Shown here in pieces: positions 10,919 to 23,700 of a stretch of 64,000 nucleotides of DNA; the stretch's first letter is position 1; the number at the start of each line of letters is the position of its first letter. The notes under the pieces were generated by a model. That model did not search any database. It was not told the origin of the DNA and saw only the letters and a program-made list of their open reading frames with translations. The stretch comes from Rosellinia necatrix. Its lineage: Eukaryota; Ascomycota; Sordariomycetes; Xylariales; Xylariaceae. The position numbers and the translations under genes were made by a program. The stretch covers positions 124,001-188,000 of the forward strand of contig JAGYVD010000007.1 in NCBI GenBank assembly GCA_021209875.1, given 5' to 3'.

Positions 10919-13900
10919 CTACGCCGCCCCAAAATCTTGAGAGAATAGGCTCTGCCAGACATCGAGCCACTTTTCCTGCTGGGAGGAGAGGAGTCTACCG
11001 GGCGTCTTGAACGAGCGGGTGAGGATATCGCGCAGGCGGGCGCGTAGTGTCTTGATGACGAGCAGCGTCTTCCAGTCCGATACGCTGAATCGGGCGCGGT
11101 TCCCGTCTAGTATGACTACGCCCGAGTACATCTATGTGTGATGATCGAGAAATGATTAGCCTCGTCCATGGATGGCCAAACCAGATGTGGACAAATCGGG
11201 CAGCACATGGATGGATATATGGGGGCATATTGTCATAGCCAAAATCATGTGAACAAGAGAGAAGGGGGGAGAAGAGGGAGGGGCCGGGTCCTTACATCTA
11301 TGCGAACATCGCCACAGAGCAGAGCAATGGCAAAGGTATCGATCGCTGTTGTCTCGTGCGCATTAAGAAATCTACCAAACCAGTAAGCGACAAAAAAGGG
11401 AAACACTATATCGACAGTGTAAGGGGGTGGGTGGCCTACTGTTTTGACTGCATGATATGGTAATAAGACAGCCATTTGAGATCGGGATCCCCTTTATTCA
11501 CACTAGACGGGTGCAAACTAATGCTCTGGTTATTCCCAATATTTCGGAATCCCTTATTCTCACGTAGAAGGAGTTTAGGATAGAAGCTCCACGCAATAAC
11601 CGAGCTCGTAATGACGTCGTTGTCGCTATTGATATTGACGCGCTGCGGGAGGTCAAAAAATTGCCTCCGCCGGCTCGAGTACCGGAGTCGATTTAACTGT
11701 TGTCGCTCTTCATGCGTCAATTGTAAAAACCCCGCGTCAACCAAGGACACGAGAAGCTGGCCCTTCAAGTCTTCAATGTTGGACAGTGTTTGCGACGACA
11801 GGTAGTTCTTTTTGCAGTATTGGAAATCATGGCTCGTTGTTTGGCACACTCTCTTCCAGCCCAGGTAAGCATTGTACACGGTTAGAAGATCGGAATCAGC
11901 CCTTTTGAACGCCTTGCGTGCTTGATTCGCCTGGGTGCGCTGCCCAAAGGGCGCAGTGAATGGGGATTTGGATGATAGAATGGCCGCTACCGTAATAGCC
12001 ATATCTAAGCACTTAAAAATTGTGCCTTGTAGAATGAGCTTTCCAAGAAACACATCCAAAGGCAGCCTGGCTAGTTGATGACCAAGTGGTGTAAGGTCCT
12101 CGGCAGCAGTAAGAGCCCTGACGTCAACAAGTGCATCAATAGCCCGGCGGATGTTTTTGGCTGATGGTGCATCGAGTGCCTGCCCGAGGGTTTCCTCTAT
12201 TCCGCCAATCTTGCAAATTTTGACTCGGATAGCCAAATCCTGCAGCGACAGGCGCAGCATCTCAGGGGTCTGCTGATCACTCATCAGATGATCGTGCCTA
12301 TATTTCGTAAACATATGGAAGCAGAGCCCCTCCTGAACTCGTCCCGCTCTGCCTCTTCGTTGTTTAGCATTGGCTCTAGAGATGAAGGTGTCGATAAGGC
12401 GAGAGAGTTGCCTTCTCTCATCAAACCGCATCTCGCGATGCTTCCCGGTATCTATAACACAGGTCACATCGGGGATCGTGATACCTGTCTCCGCAATGTT
12501 GGTTGCTAAGACGATCTTTCTTACCCCATCAGGTGGAATGAGAAACGCGCGTTCCTGGTCTTCAGTAGCGATAGTCGAATGTAGTGGGTATACCTCCCAG
12601 TTCCTCTGGAAGAATGGTTCGCTTAGTAAAAGGTCATTGAGAGTCCTGATTTCTGCTATCCCAGGCAAAAACACAAGAATTGCTTTGCTGTAGTTCATGT
12701 ACGTCGGATCAACCGAAACTTGTCCGATCAGTTGTACAATTAAGTTAAACTCAATTTGATACTCGTCAATTTGGAAAAGTGTGTTGCGTGTCTTGGCAGA
12801 GTAGTGCCGTAGATCTTTCGCTGCCTTTTGAGTTGTCGATGGGTCGTTTTCGTCCTCAATAGGATCGTCATCCAAGTCAGTCATTCTCTCCTGGCCTTGC
12901 TGGTCTAGTGTATACCCGGTGGCTTCGAGGGCATCTTCAAGATACTTAACCTGGACGGGGAACGTGCGACCCGGAACATTTAAGACCGGGGCACGTCCCA
13001 AATAGTTGGAAAACCTTTCAGCGTCAACGGTCGCCGACATAAGGATTACCTTGAGATCCTTCCTCTTCTCTAGGAGTTTCTTCAAGACAATCAAGAGAAA
13101 GTCCGAGTCAATCGTGCGCTCGTGAACCTCATCAAGAACGAGATGTGTAATCTCCCGGAGTTCGTTAGATCCCTCGAGCATGCGCATAACAATACCCGTC
13201 GTGGCATAGATCAGCCGCGTCTCCTTGACTGTATTAGACTCGAGCCTAATCGAATAACCTACAAGGGATCTCGCAGTACCAAGATCGCCCCTCCCTTCGC
13301 CGAGCTCTTCGCTCACACGGCGTGCTAGTGAGATAGCGGAGATGCGTCGAGGCTCCGTGCAGTAGATCTTGCATGGCCGCCCTAAAGACAACTGGTGTTC
13401 TAACAAGAATGATGGGACCTGAGTGCTCTTACCGCTTTATTCACTCGTTAGTGCCGTTCTTACTCTAATATAAAGGTATCTTACCATCCAGTCTCACCAC
13501 AAACAATGACTACCTGCTCACGCTCGACGGTCTCCAGTACCTGTTGCCTAAATTGCCACATGGGCAGCTGCATCCGAAATTGCTGCGACACCGTGTTAAA
13601 GAGCATCTTCTCAGCCAAAACCATGATGTTATAGCACCGGACTTACCAGCATAGCTTGGAACCGAGGAGTACTGGCCTTGTCAAACCAAATCTTTTGGTA
13701 ATATTCGGGTCCGAACACATGAGGACCAGGTCGATCAACGCTAGAGTCCTCGCCGCCGTCTTTCGATGCGCGCTGGGCAGCCCGACCACGGAACGCACCT
13801 TGAAGGAGGACCCCGTCTTCTAGCTCCTGATCCTGTTTCTGGCGGATCATGGTGCGAAGTTTTTTAATTGCTATCCTGTCCTCGGCATCCGCTCTATTCT

Positions 13901-15866
13901 TCTTGTCCTCTGCAAGTTCGGACCATAACTCTCTCCACGCCGCAGGCAGCCTCAAGAATATTTTTTCCTCCTTGGTGGACCCAAAAATAGCAAACATGGC
14001 AACGGTGGCTATGTACGCTTCCGATTGCTTCGAGTCAGGTGTTGATACCGTAGCCATCTTGAAAGAGAAATACTGTGGAAATGCAGCCTGTTCTATACCT
14101 AGAATGTCCGGGATAGCAGTGAACTGCTGTGACTTTGACCAATGGACGACCACCATATGGCGGTTGGAAAAGGGGCTTTCGGATACCAAACTGTATGTGA
14201 TTTTCACAGCGGAATCTCTGCGAATGTGTAAGCAATGGCAATGTATTGTTGTGCGCTTTCGCTATATATGTATACCTTGATCGGCAAGCCTCTTCTAAAG
14301 CCCGCGTAGGATTCACGCCGGATATTTTGCCAAAGTCTCGAATCGTGACCTTAACACCATCTGCGCCATTGATCACCGTGCTTGTCTTGCCCGTGGCATC
14401 AGTCTCTTGGACGGGAAGATTCGCAAAGAGGTCTGATATAATGTCGTCTTCACCACTATCATCTTGCAGAATCTCAGCCGCCATTCGCTTAGCTTCCTTA
14501 GCGATCTCGCTCTCATCGTCACCATCCGATTCGTTTGCCTGATCCAACTTGCCCACGTTCTTTTCTTGCTCCTGCTCCCACTCTCTTTCTCGTTCAGCCT
14601 TCTTTACGCTAGACGCAAATTCCTTCTCGAGTTCTATTCTTTGCGTTCGCCATATGGTTTCCGCGAGGGGCTTGTCGAACAAAATATCTTGCTCAATGCG
14701 GTCAATTCTTGCTAACAGCTTAGCCTCCTCCCAATCAATAGATTCGGGAGCCAGTAATTGATTTTTGCTTGCTGGCGTAGGTCGCTGTTTGGCTCCGCTA
14801 AGCTTTTTGGTGGTCTGTCTCGGTCGTTGAATCCGGAAGAGTTTGTCCATGGTTTCAAGATACGCCGGTATTAAATCATCAGGCTCAAAATCCTCGTCGC
14901 AAGTGGCCTGTATCTTTCTAGGGGTACCAGAGCGTGACGGTTGATTTTGAGACAAGGCATTCTTGGGGTTAGCAGGCTTCCCGGTGCCGTTAACCTCGAC
15001 AAGTCGTGGGGTATTGGCACCAGAGGGCAAGGGACTATCATACGGTGTATCTGGTGAAGAAATGGTCAGACAAGGCAATTTTCAGACGAGGAGGGGCTAG
15101 ACAAATATATACCTGGCTGGGTTTTGGGGGGGTTCACACCCCTATAATCATAATTCCGTAGCTCGTCTTGACCACATGACTTAGCAAGCCATTCTAAAGC
15201 CTCCTCTAGGCCCCAAATATAGTCCCTGTTTGCAACAGAGATACTGGGTGCAAGTTCCAGCACATATTGCAGTACAGCATCGATATTCTCAGTGGAGAAG
15301 GACAAACTAGCCAGAGTCTGCTGCAAGGTCCAGAGTCGCATTGTTAAATCCTCCTCGGACGGCATTTTCTCGTTCAGGGGGCGCTCCGAAGAGAGGGCAG
15401 ATGCTATGAAGCGAGTTTCGGCTTGGATCAGATCAAGAATCTGGTCCATGAGCTCTTGTGGCAGCCATTTCCTTGCATTCAAAGGCTCCGCCTGGCCTCG
15501 CAATAACCGTCGGTCGGTATCAAGACGGGTCTTCTGGCGAGCAGCATCCCGTCTGACCTTTTGGGCATGCTTTTCGACAAGCAATTGCAGTTCCGACTCT
15601 TCTAGGTGCCTCTCAAATTCCTCGGGGCTCTGCGAGGAGCTCGGTTGTGTGTGAGAGGCAGCATGATTCGGCTGAACGGTTGATGGTGTCGCAGAAGTAC
15701 CCGGCTTTGCCTGTCCGGCAGCCGTGATGTCGGAGGCGTCAGGATTGTTCAGCGGTGCCTCGGCGGGTGTGGTTTCGACTCGTGGCTTGGAGGCAACAGA
15801 GGTAGTAGCAAAACCTCGAGCCGGATTGGCAGCAGGCTTGGTCTTCTTCTTTTTGGCGCCCGCCAT
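10919..15866 (-). CDS. DEAH/RHA-family ATP-dependent RNA helicase (YLR419W/Ucp12/DHX29-like)
   Basis: Seven exons on the minus strand: 15866-15113, 15050-14276, 14217-13647, 13582-13485, 13434-11440, 11371-11296 and 11131-10919. They total 4482 bases (1493 aa) and keep frame throughout. The Walker A motif GETGCGKST (about 729-737) is split by a 50-base intron. Motif II is DEVH (about 834-837), motif III SAT, motif V-like LATNIAETGITIP, and motif VI QRRGRAGR. HA2 and OB-fold regions follow (TAIDTFAIALLCGDVRID...). The N-terminus is Lys/Ala/Pro-rich, then a charged helical region and a dsRBD-like segment near the exon 2/3 junction. Relatives are cytoplasmic helicases linked to translation initiation on structured mRNAs (DHX29) or of unknown function (YLR419W, S. 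pombe Ucp12). Family is confident; the exact orthologue is not. It is head-to-head with GCN1 across 1.8 kb. Confidence 0.88.
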
Positions 15867-17710
15867 GCTACGATGGCACGGACCTATGCCGGTGCGTGCG
15901 TGTATGCCACGTGCGTGTGTGTCCAGAAGATGGCCAAGCAGAGAATAGGAGAAAAATAAAAGGTCGGCGGGAAGGACGCGGACGGTTGAAGAGTAAGTAG
16001 ATGGGTAGGGTAGCAGAGAGAGGAGGCAGCAGCAGAAGAGACGGACGGGGTCAGGGGGTGGACGTTGTCAATGCCCAAATACCAATCGAGCTTGAGTGAA
16101 ATCAGCTGTGGTCACGGCTACCTACCTATAGATAGGTAAGTAGGTGTGAGGTAGGTAGGTTATGTAGCTCGAGGTTCAGAATTGGTTCCAGCCCCCGTTG
16201 ATATGATGTAGTGTCACTATTTGAATCGTCAGAAACATAAAGATTGGTACTTAGGTAGTAGGTAGCATGTAACTCACAGCTGAGCACCATTAGGTAGGTA
16301 GGTAAGGTGCCTTTTGTCTAGGTAGGTAGTAGGCGGGTAGGTTGTACAGTGTTGTGGTACCCAAGGTAGCCTGTCCGGTAACTACCTACCTACCTTAAGT
16401 ACCGACTTCCAATGTTGAATAATCGGTAGGTACCTAGGTACCTAAGGTTAGGTACCTACCCTAGGTACCTACCTACCTGGTATCTACCTAAGTAAGAGGC
16501 AGGTAGATGAGAGCTTTCTTTATTGCCCAGGTCATGGAACTGCCCTGCTCAGATACAATCTAAGGCAGGCACGGCAGACGTGCAGAAAAGACAGAGTACA
16601 ATAACCTAACTACCTACCTAGGTACCAGTGGTATCTACTTACTCTAGTTCAATATACCAACGCCAAGGGATATGTGAATCATTATGACTAGTTATCATCT
16701 GCATGTCAGCTCTTGCTACTGTACGAAGTTACGGGTGCGTCTGTCTGCATGTTTCTGAATCAGAGCCCTAGCTAACGCCTTAATACCCTGAGAAGCCCAT
16801 TGCCTAGAACACGGCGTGTTTGTCTTGGCCGAGGTCGAACTAGTACCTCACTGGATCGGGTGCTGCTTACCTACCTAAGTATTACCAGGGCCGCATCAGA
16901 ATGGCGGATGGAGAGGTCAGGTCAAATTACAAGCACAACGAGGTAGTAATAGGACAGGTCTAGTTGATGGAGGGGCAGAAAAGGCGGGGTGCATTTGACC
17001 GCACTTCTCGTGTAAATTTTTCGAGTAGCGCCGGCAGAAAATTGGACCTCCCGGCGTGACAGACCCCCGACCGCTTGCCCCATTCGTACGCCGGCTTTAG
17101 TGCATTAACCCATCTCAGCCAGCTGTCTTGGTCAAGCAAGTTGGTTAGATAAGTATAGTATACACAAGACCGTGTATATCGCCTAGATCAGTGGGCAGCA
17201 AGTGGGTCCTATGCCCGTTAGATATGTATGTATGCTGTACATGCATGCATCGTCTACCTGCTACCTGTTACCTGTTACCCAGAATTTACCACCACCAAAG
17301 AAGGCTCTTGATGCCGTCAACCCACATCCGCCCATCCCAACTTAAGTACTGACCTCCCGCAGTCAACCTCCTAGGTAGCCTACCTACCTACCTGCCTGGG
17401 CGGATAATCTTAAACTGCATAGCTCTCTACTCCTGCCGGCCAACTTCCCTACTTCACTACTTACCTTCCTGGTAGCTTCAGGGTTTATGTAGAGAGCGAG
17501 GGATCTCGTGGGTGGCCATTATAGACGGATGCTCGTCTAGGTGTTTGATAGCCTGGTCACCTTCAATTTACACACAAATATACACATACACATACATATA
17601 CATACACACACGCACTCTCTCTCTCTCTCTCTGATTATACGGGCCATATAACTACCGATTCGATCAAGCCTCCCTCCTTTTAAGCGAAGCGAGTCTATCA
17701 TGTTACGAAA
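15867..17710. promoter_or_regulatory. Divergent promoter region, helicase / GCN1, packed with TACCTA repeats
   Basis: 1.84 kb between two divergent start codons. It contains the densest group of TACCTA/TAGGTA motifs in the window (16117-16163, 16250-16345, 16381-16505, 16606-16632, 17371-17397), a CT tract just before the GCN1 start (about 17611-17632) and no ORF of interest. Presumed to hold both promoters and 5' leaders. Confidence 0.6.
16381..16505. repeat. TACCTA/TAGGTA palindromic repeat cluster
   Basis: Overlapping TACCTACC, TAGGTACCTA and CCTAGGTACC palindromes fill about 125 bases. The same motif recurs at many intergenic loci but I did not see such clusters inside any coding exon. 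Confidence 0.85.
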
Positions 17711-17714
17711 ATGA
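17700..17714 (+). promoter_or_regulatory. Mini upstream ORF overlapping the GCN1 start
   Basis: ATG at 17700-17702 with A at -3 opens a four-codon ORF (Met-Leu-Arg-Lys). Its TGA (17712-17714) overlaps the GCN1 ATG (17711-17713) as ATGA. If the mRNA begins upstream of 17700, ribosomes would finish this ORF exactly on the main start codon. The transcription start is unknown. Confidence 0.5.
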
Positions 17715-20700
17715 CTGACGCCTCACCCTCTTCTTCTCCCTCCTCCTCCTCCTCCACCGGCCTCGACTATGCCCCGACTCGAGCGGCCCTATTCTCGTCG
17801 TCTACCTCGACCAGAATAGCCAGCCTGCGCGCAATCGATGACAGACTGAAACATCATCGTAAGCCCGCGCCTTCCCCGCCGGATCGGCTCGTGGATTAGC
17901 CCGCTGACTGACTGATTCCCGTTCTCTTCCCCCGCTTACAGCCCTCGATGCGCCCGCCACTGCCATCCTCCTACGCCTGCTGTTCGATACGCATAGTTTT
18001 TATATCGACCGCCCCTCGAGGAGGGCCGCTCAGGCTTGCATTGTCTCCGTTGTCGCCGCCAATCCCGAGCCCAAACTCCTAGCTCCATTCATCGCAGCCA
18101 TCCGCCAGGAAGCCCAGCGGCTCACCATCGCCCCTAGTAATGCCTTCGTCCTCGTCGAATGGTGTGCGCTTCTCCTGAAGAGTCTTCTTGGCACGCCCTT
18201 GTGGGATGCATTCGGCTTAGAGATTGTCCACGCCAATGCTGCCGCTATCGAGACTTGTCTTCGCCCTGGTAAACGGCCCGGCCTCAGCCACTCTGCTCTT
18301 GTTCTCGCCCGCCGTGGCTTGCGCGCTGTCTTTTGGCATGGTGGGTTCAGAGAGAAGACTGTTCAGGAGGTAGTCCAGGCCCTCACGTCAAAGGGGGCTC
18401 AGCCCACTGCTAGGAATGCAGCCATGCTCGGCATTGTCGCCGGCGTCTGTTCCCGCCATCCGCAGGCCAAACAGACCCTAATAGCTCAGAAGCCCAGCTA
18501 TCACGCATTTTTCGTCAGGGAGCTCGTAGGTTCTCGTACAGCCGTTCCCAAGCACCTCGTCACCGGCCTACGCGACTTCTTCATCGATTTCGTTACTCTG
18601 GATGATCTAGAGAAAGATATCATTGCGCCTGTTGAGAAGGGGCTTTTGCGTGCACCTGAAGTTGTGTTAGACATATTGGCCAATCTACTCACGCTCCTTC
18701 CTACGGCCGGCATGGACGTTTCTAAGATTCTGGATGCGCAGCTCTTAAAGCCGTTGCTTTCCAATGTCAAATCCAGCAACCCCAGTATCCGTGAAAGTGT
18801 CCTTGAAGCCTTTAAGCAAGGCGCGGCTCGGAGCAGCGACGCAAAAGCTATTGGACATATAGTTGATGAGGTTCTTGGCCCCTTAAAATCGGGGAAACTT
18901 ACCTCCGCCGACCAACGAATTCTGCATGCCAACATGCTACGTTTTCTTTCCTTTTCCGCATCTGACGCGACCAAGATTGCCACCGGTTTAGCCCCTGTGG
19001 CTGGCAAAGAAGGAAACGAGGCAGCTCTCAGCACCGTATTATTTGTTCTAGGCCAAGCTACTATTCACCTTATTCGGAGCGGTGCTGAGGTACCAAAATT
19101 TGCCGCCGATGCTTTCGTCAAAGGGTTAGAGGACAAGAAAGTTCCGGCTCGACGGTTATGGGCTCTTCGATGTGGTGATATCCTACTTTCCGTAGTCAAT
19201 CATTCTGGGCCGCCATCCATACACGCAGTAAAATTCGCAGAGGCTATTACAGGACCTATGGTCGAGATCTGGGCCGAGGTCATTAAGAACCCCGCTGCCG
19301 GTGCGCAGAGTGGTCTAAACACCGGTGCCTATGTCGTTACGGCGCTTGCTACTCAAATCCTATCCCGAATTGAAAGCCCTATCGTTCAAGCTGCGATCAA
19401 CAAAGCGAGCATTATGAAGGAGTCTCTCTCCCTTGAACCGAAATCTGCTTTCCTTCTCAACCATCGCGTGTATGGCCGCTTATTGACCGACGATGACTAT
19501 ACATGGTTCCTCAGGTCTCTTGAAGCTTTATATCCCGACATTCCGGGCGGAACAGAACCAATACAAATAGCTTGGTCGCAAGCATTCATTTACCTCGTTT
19601 CTACTACAAATATTAGCTCCGATATACGCAAAACTGCATGCGAAGCAATTGCTAAGCTTTATGCTCGCAACCCTGCTTTCGTATCCGCGGCTATCATCAG
19701 TGGACTCTGGCAGTGGGTCAAGTCCTCAGATCAAAACGAAAAGGAGAGCGTTGCCGCGAGTGCTAAGTTTGAGACCTCGTATTTACATCTTGTTTTACGC
19801 TCAATCATGCTAACTGATGAGGCCCTCGAACGCTTAGGCCGAGAGCGTAGCCAAGAGGTAATTGAGCAGCAAATGTGCGCGCTACTTATTCTAGCCCGAA
19901 AAGACTTAATACCTAGATGTAGTTGGATAGATCTCTGCCTTGGCGTTGGCGTCGATCCAGGAGCCCTGGCACGAAAGTACGAACCTAACCTGATAGACCA
20001 ACTGATCGAAAAGACGCGGTTCGCCCAAAATGTAAGTTACTTTGATATTGCCCCGTCTTTTTAAAACAATGTTAACATGAGAATTAGTCGAACACCATCA
20101 AAGTTGCAGCTTCCAATGCCGCGGCTGACTTAGCGTTCGTAGCACCAGAAGTCATGATCCCCAGGATTATCGATCTTACACGAACCGATTTAGCAACAAC
20201 TGAACTCCAGGATATTGGGCCAGTGGAAGCGGCTATCTTCAGAACACCTGAGGGGACAGTATTTGTCGACGTGCTCGCTAAGAAAACCCAAACCGTACCA
20301 AATAAGAATACCAAAGACTACGATACGTTGAAGTGGGAGGAGGAGCTTAGGCAGCAGCTTGCGCAGAAGAAAGGGCTTCAGAAGAAGCTCACTGCAGACG
20401 AACAAGCCAAAGTCAATGCTCAGCTGAAAAAAGAAGCCGAGATTCGTCATTCAATCCAGCAAGTAGAGGCTCGACTCGTCCGTGGTATCAGCATCATCCA
20501 GAGTTTAGTATCCGGCCCACCGACCGATGCGAGTCTCTGGCTTGGGCCCTCTGTTACCGCTCTCTTAGGTGCCATGGAAGCTGGTGCATGCCTCATTGTA
20601 GGCAAAGCCGCTCCATCAGCCTATCTTGCTGCGTCTGAGAAGGTAACAACTCGGTTGGGAGCCATTCGGCCCTTCATTGGTGTTGCCGCCCTGCGTGCCG

Positions 20701-23700
20701 CAGACATAACATCTCTACCAGAAAATATGATGGAAGAAAATCTCGAGGAGCTCTTAACTAGGGTCCTATACCGGCTTCGTTTTGCCGGTGAGCAACGGCC
20801 GTTTGATGCAGTGTCTGTCATTTACATGCTACCTTTGATAATTACAGTTCTCCAAAAAGGCGGCATCGGAGAGGCCACTGACGAGCGGGACACGCAACTA
20901 GTCCTCGCGATCGAATTTTTGTCATTCCACAGTCTCGTTTTCTCCGATGGGAATCTCCCGAGGGCTGATGTTCTCACAGTGCTCATTTCATCAATGCAGC
21001 GTTACAACCAACACTATAAAATTATCAAGGATTGCTTTACGGACGTAGTCCGCTGTGTCGCCCCCAATATTCAATCCCAAGAGATTACAGCTCTTTGTAG
21101 TGGAGTAACTGTGCCTCAATCGAACGTCCGGGAGACGGTGCTACAAGCCATCAGTGCCGAAGTCGATCTGAGCGATATCGAGTTTTCAGAAGAGCTTTGG
21201 ATTGCATGCCACGACGATGTTGAGGAGAATCAAGACCTTGGACAAGAGATCTGGGAAGAGAGCGGCTTTGAACTTTCCGAGGAGGTACCCGTCAAAATGC
21301 TTCCCTACCTCGAGGGCAAGGACATCCAGCTAAGAAGAGCAGCGGCCAGAGCTTTGGCAGAGACATGCAAGGTATTTCCATCAACCGTTGAAAACATATT
21401 ACTACGCCTACGGGCATCGTATAATGAGTTCGCCAAACCACGTATGCCACAGCTGGATGAGTATGGTATGCCAAAGAAGGCCGACCTCTCCGATCCTTGG
21501 GAAGCACGCCACGGTATCGCAGCTGCTTTCAAACAACTTGCTGCTCATTTGGATAAATCCCAGATTGATGACTTTCTCAATTTCCTCATTGAGAATGGGC
21601 CACTTGGTGACCAAAATGCTATGGTTCGCAGTGAGGCGCTCGAAGCTTCCCTTGTCGCTGTCGATTTACATGGCAAAGCCCTGGTAGACAAACTGATGAA
21701 AACATTCGAACGTACCCTTTCGGAACCTGATAAGGGATCTGAAGCCGCCGATCGTATTAATGAAGCAGTGATTATCATGTATGGTGCTTTAGCTCGCCAC
21801 TTAAAGCCTGGTGACACCAAAATCCCAGGTGTTCTAGAGAGGTTACTAGCCACGCTAAGCACCCCGTCCGAGGCCGTGCAATATGCGGTGGCCGATTGCC
21901 TCCCTCCCCTGGTACGCACATGCGGAGACAAGTCATCTAAGTATTTCGACCAGCTGTTGGAAACGCTTTTGGCATCGAAAAACTACGCCGCTAAACGTGG
22001 AGCGGCGTATGGGCTAGCAGGGCTAATTCGTGGGCGAGGTATTTCGGTACTGCGCGAATACCGCATCTTAATCACCATCAAGAGTGCCACCGAAAACAAG
22101 AAAGAGCCGCAGCAGCGCGAGGGTGCGTTTATCGCATTTGAACTGCTACCGACAATTTTGGGTCGCCTGTTTGAGCCCTACGTTATCCAGATCGTGCCCC
22201 AACTCTTGACCGGGTTCGGCGACAGCAGTGCCGATGTGCGGGAGGCATGCCTTGCGGCGGCGAAAGCCTGCTTTGCTAAGTTGAGTTCGTATGGTGTCAA
22301 GCTAATCCTACCTAGTCTTCTTAATGGCCTTGACGATGATCAGTGGCGTAGCAAACGCGGCGCGTGTGAATTGCTCGGTGCAATGGCCTACCTGGATCCC
22401 CAGCAATTAGCACAGAGTTTGCCTGATATTATACCACCACTTACCGGCGTGCTCAATGACACCCATAAAGAGGTGCGAGCAGCTGGAAACAAAAGCTTGA
22501 AACGGTTCGGAGATGTAATTGAAAATCCTGAAGTCAAGAGTCTCGTCGATATTCTTCTCAAAGCTCTCAGTGACCCAACAAAATACACCGATGACGCATT
22601 AGATGCACTCATTAAAGTACAGTTTGTCCACTACCTGGATGCGCCCTCCTTAGCTCTGGTTACAAGGATTCTGCAGCGAGGCCTAGGCGATCGTTCCAAC
22701 ACCAAACGCAAAGCATCTCAAGTCATAGGTAGCTTGGCACATCTTACGGAACGGAAAGATCTCATTACACATCTTCCGGTTCTCGTCTCCGGGTTGAAGG
22801 TGGCAGCTGTCGATCCGGTACCGACCACACGAGCCACCGCATCGCGAGCCCTAGGATCGCTTGTTGAGAAACTTGGCGAAGATGCCCTGCCGGACCTCAT
22901 CCCTAGCCTCATGCAAACCTTGAAGTCGGACACTGGTGCTGGGGATCGCCTTGGATCAGCACAAGCGCTGAGTGAGGTTCTTGCCGGCTTGGGAACGACA
23001 AGATTGGAAGAGATCCTACCGACCATACTCCAAAATGTGGAATCCTCCAAGGCTGTGGTCCGAGAAGGTTTCATGGCTCTATTCGTTTTCCTACCAGTCT
23101 GCTTTGGTAACAGTTTCGCAAACTATCTGGGCAAGATTATCCCCCCTATTCTTGCCGGGCTAACTGATGAGATTGAATCAATTCGCGACACTGCTCTGCG
23201 TGCCGGTCGTCTTCTTGTCAAAAATTTCGCTACCCGCGCCGTAGACCTACTATTACCGGAGTTAGAGCGAGGTTTGGCGGACGATAGCTATAGAATTCGT
23301 CTAAGCTCCGTCGAGCTAGTTGGTGATCTCCTCTTCAACCTTACCGGAATCACGGGCAACGCAGATGCGGAGGACGAAGTAGAGAAAGCTAAAGAAGCAG
23401 GCGCATCTCTTCGTGAAGTGCTTGGAGACGAAAAGCGCAACAAAATATTGTCAGCGCTCTATATCTGCCGCTGCGATACCGCCGGGGCTGTACGAACGGC
23501 CGCCATTAACGTGTGGAAAGCTCTGGTTGCAACACCACGTATCTTGAAGGAACTCACGCCTACCTTAACGCAGCTCATTATTCGGCGTCTCGGTAGCTCT
23601 AGCATGGAACATAAAGTAATCGCGAGCAACGCCTTGGGGGAATTAATCCGAAGGGCCGGTGACGGTGTGCTATCATCGCTTCTACCTACACTTGAAGAGG

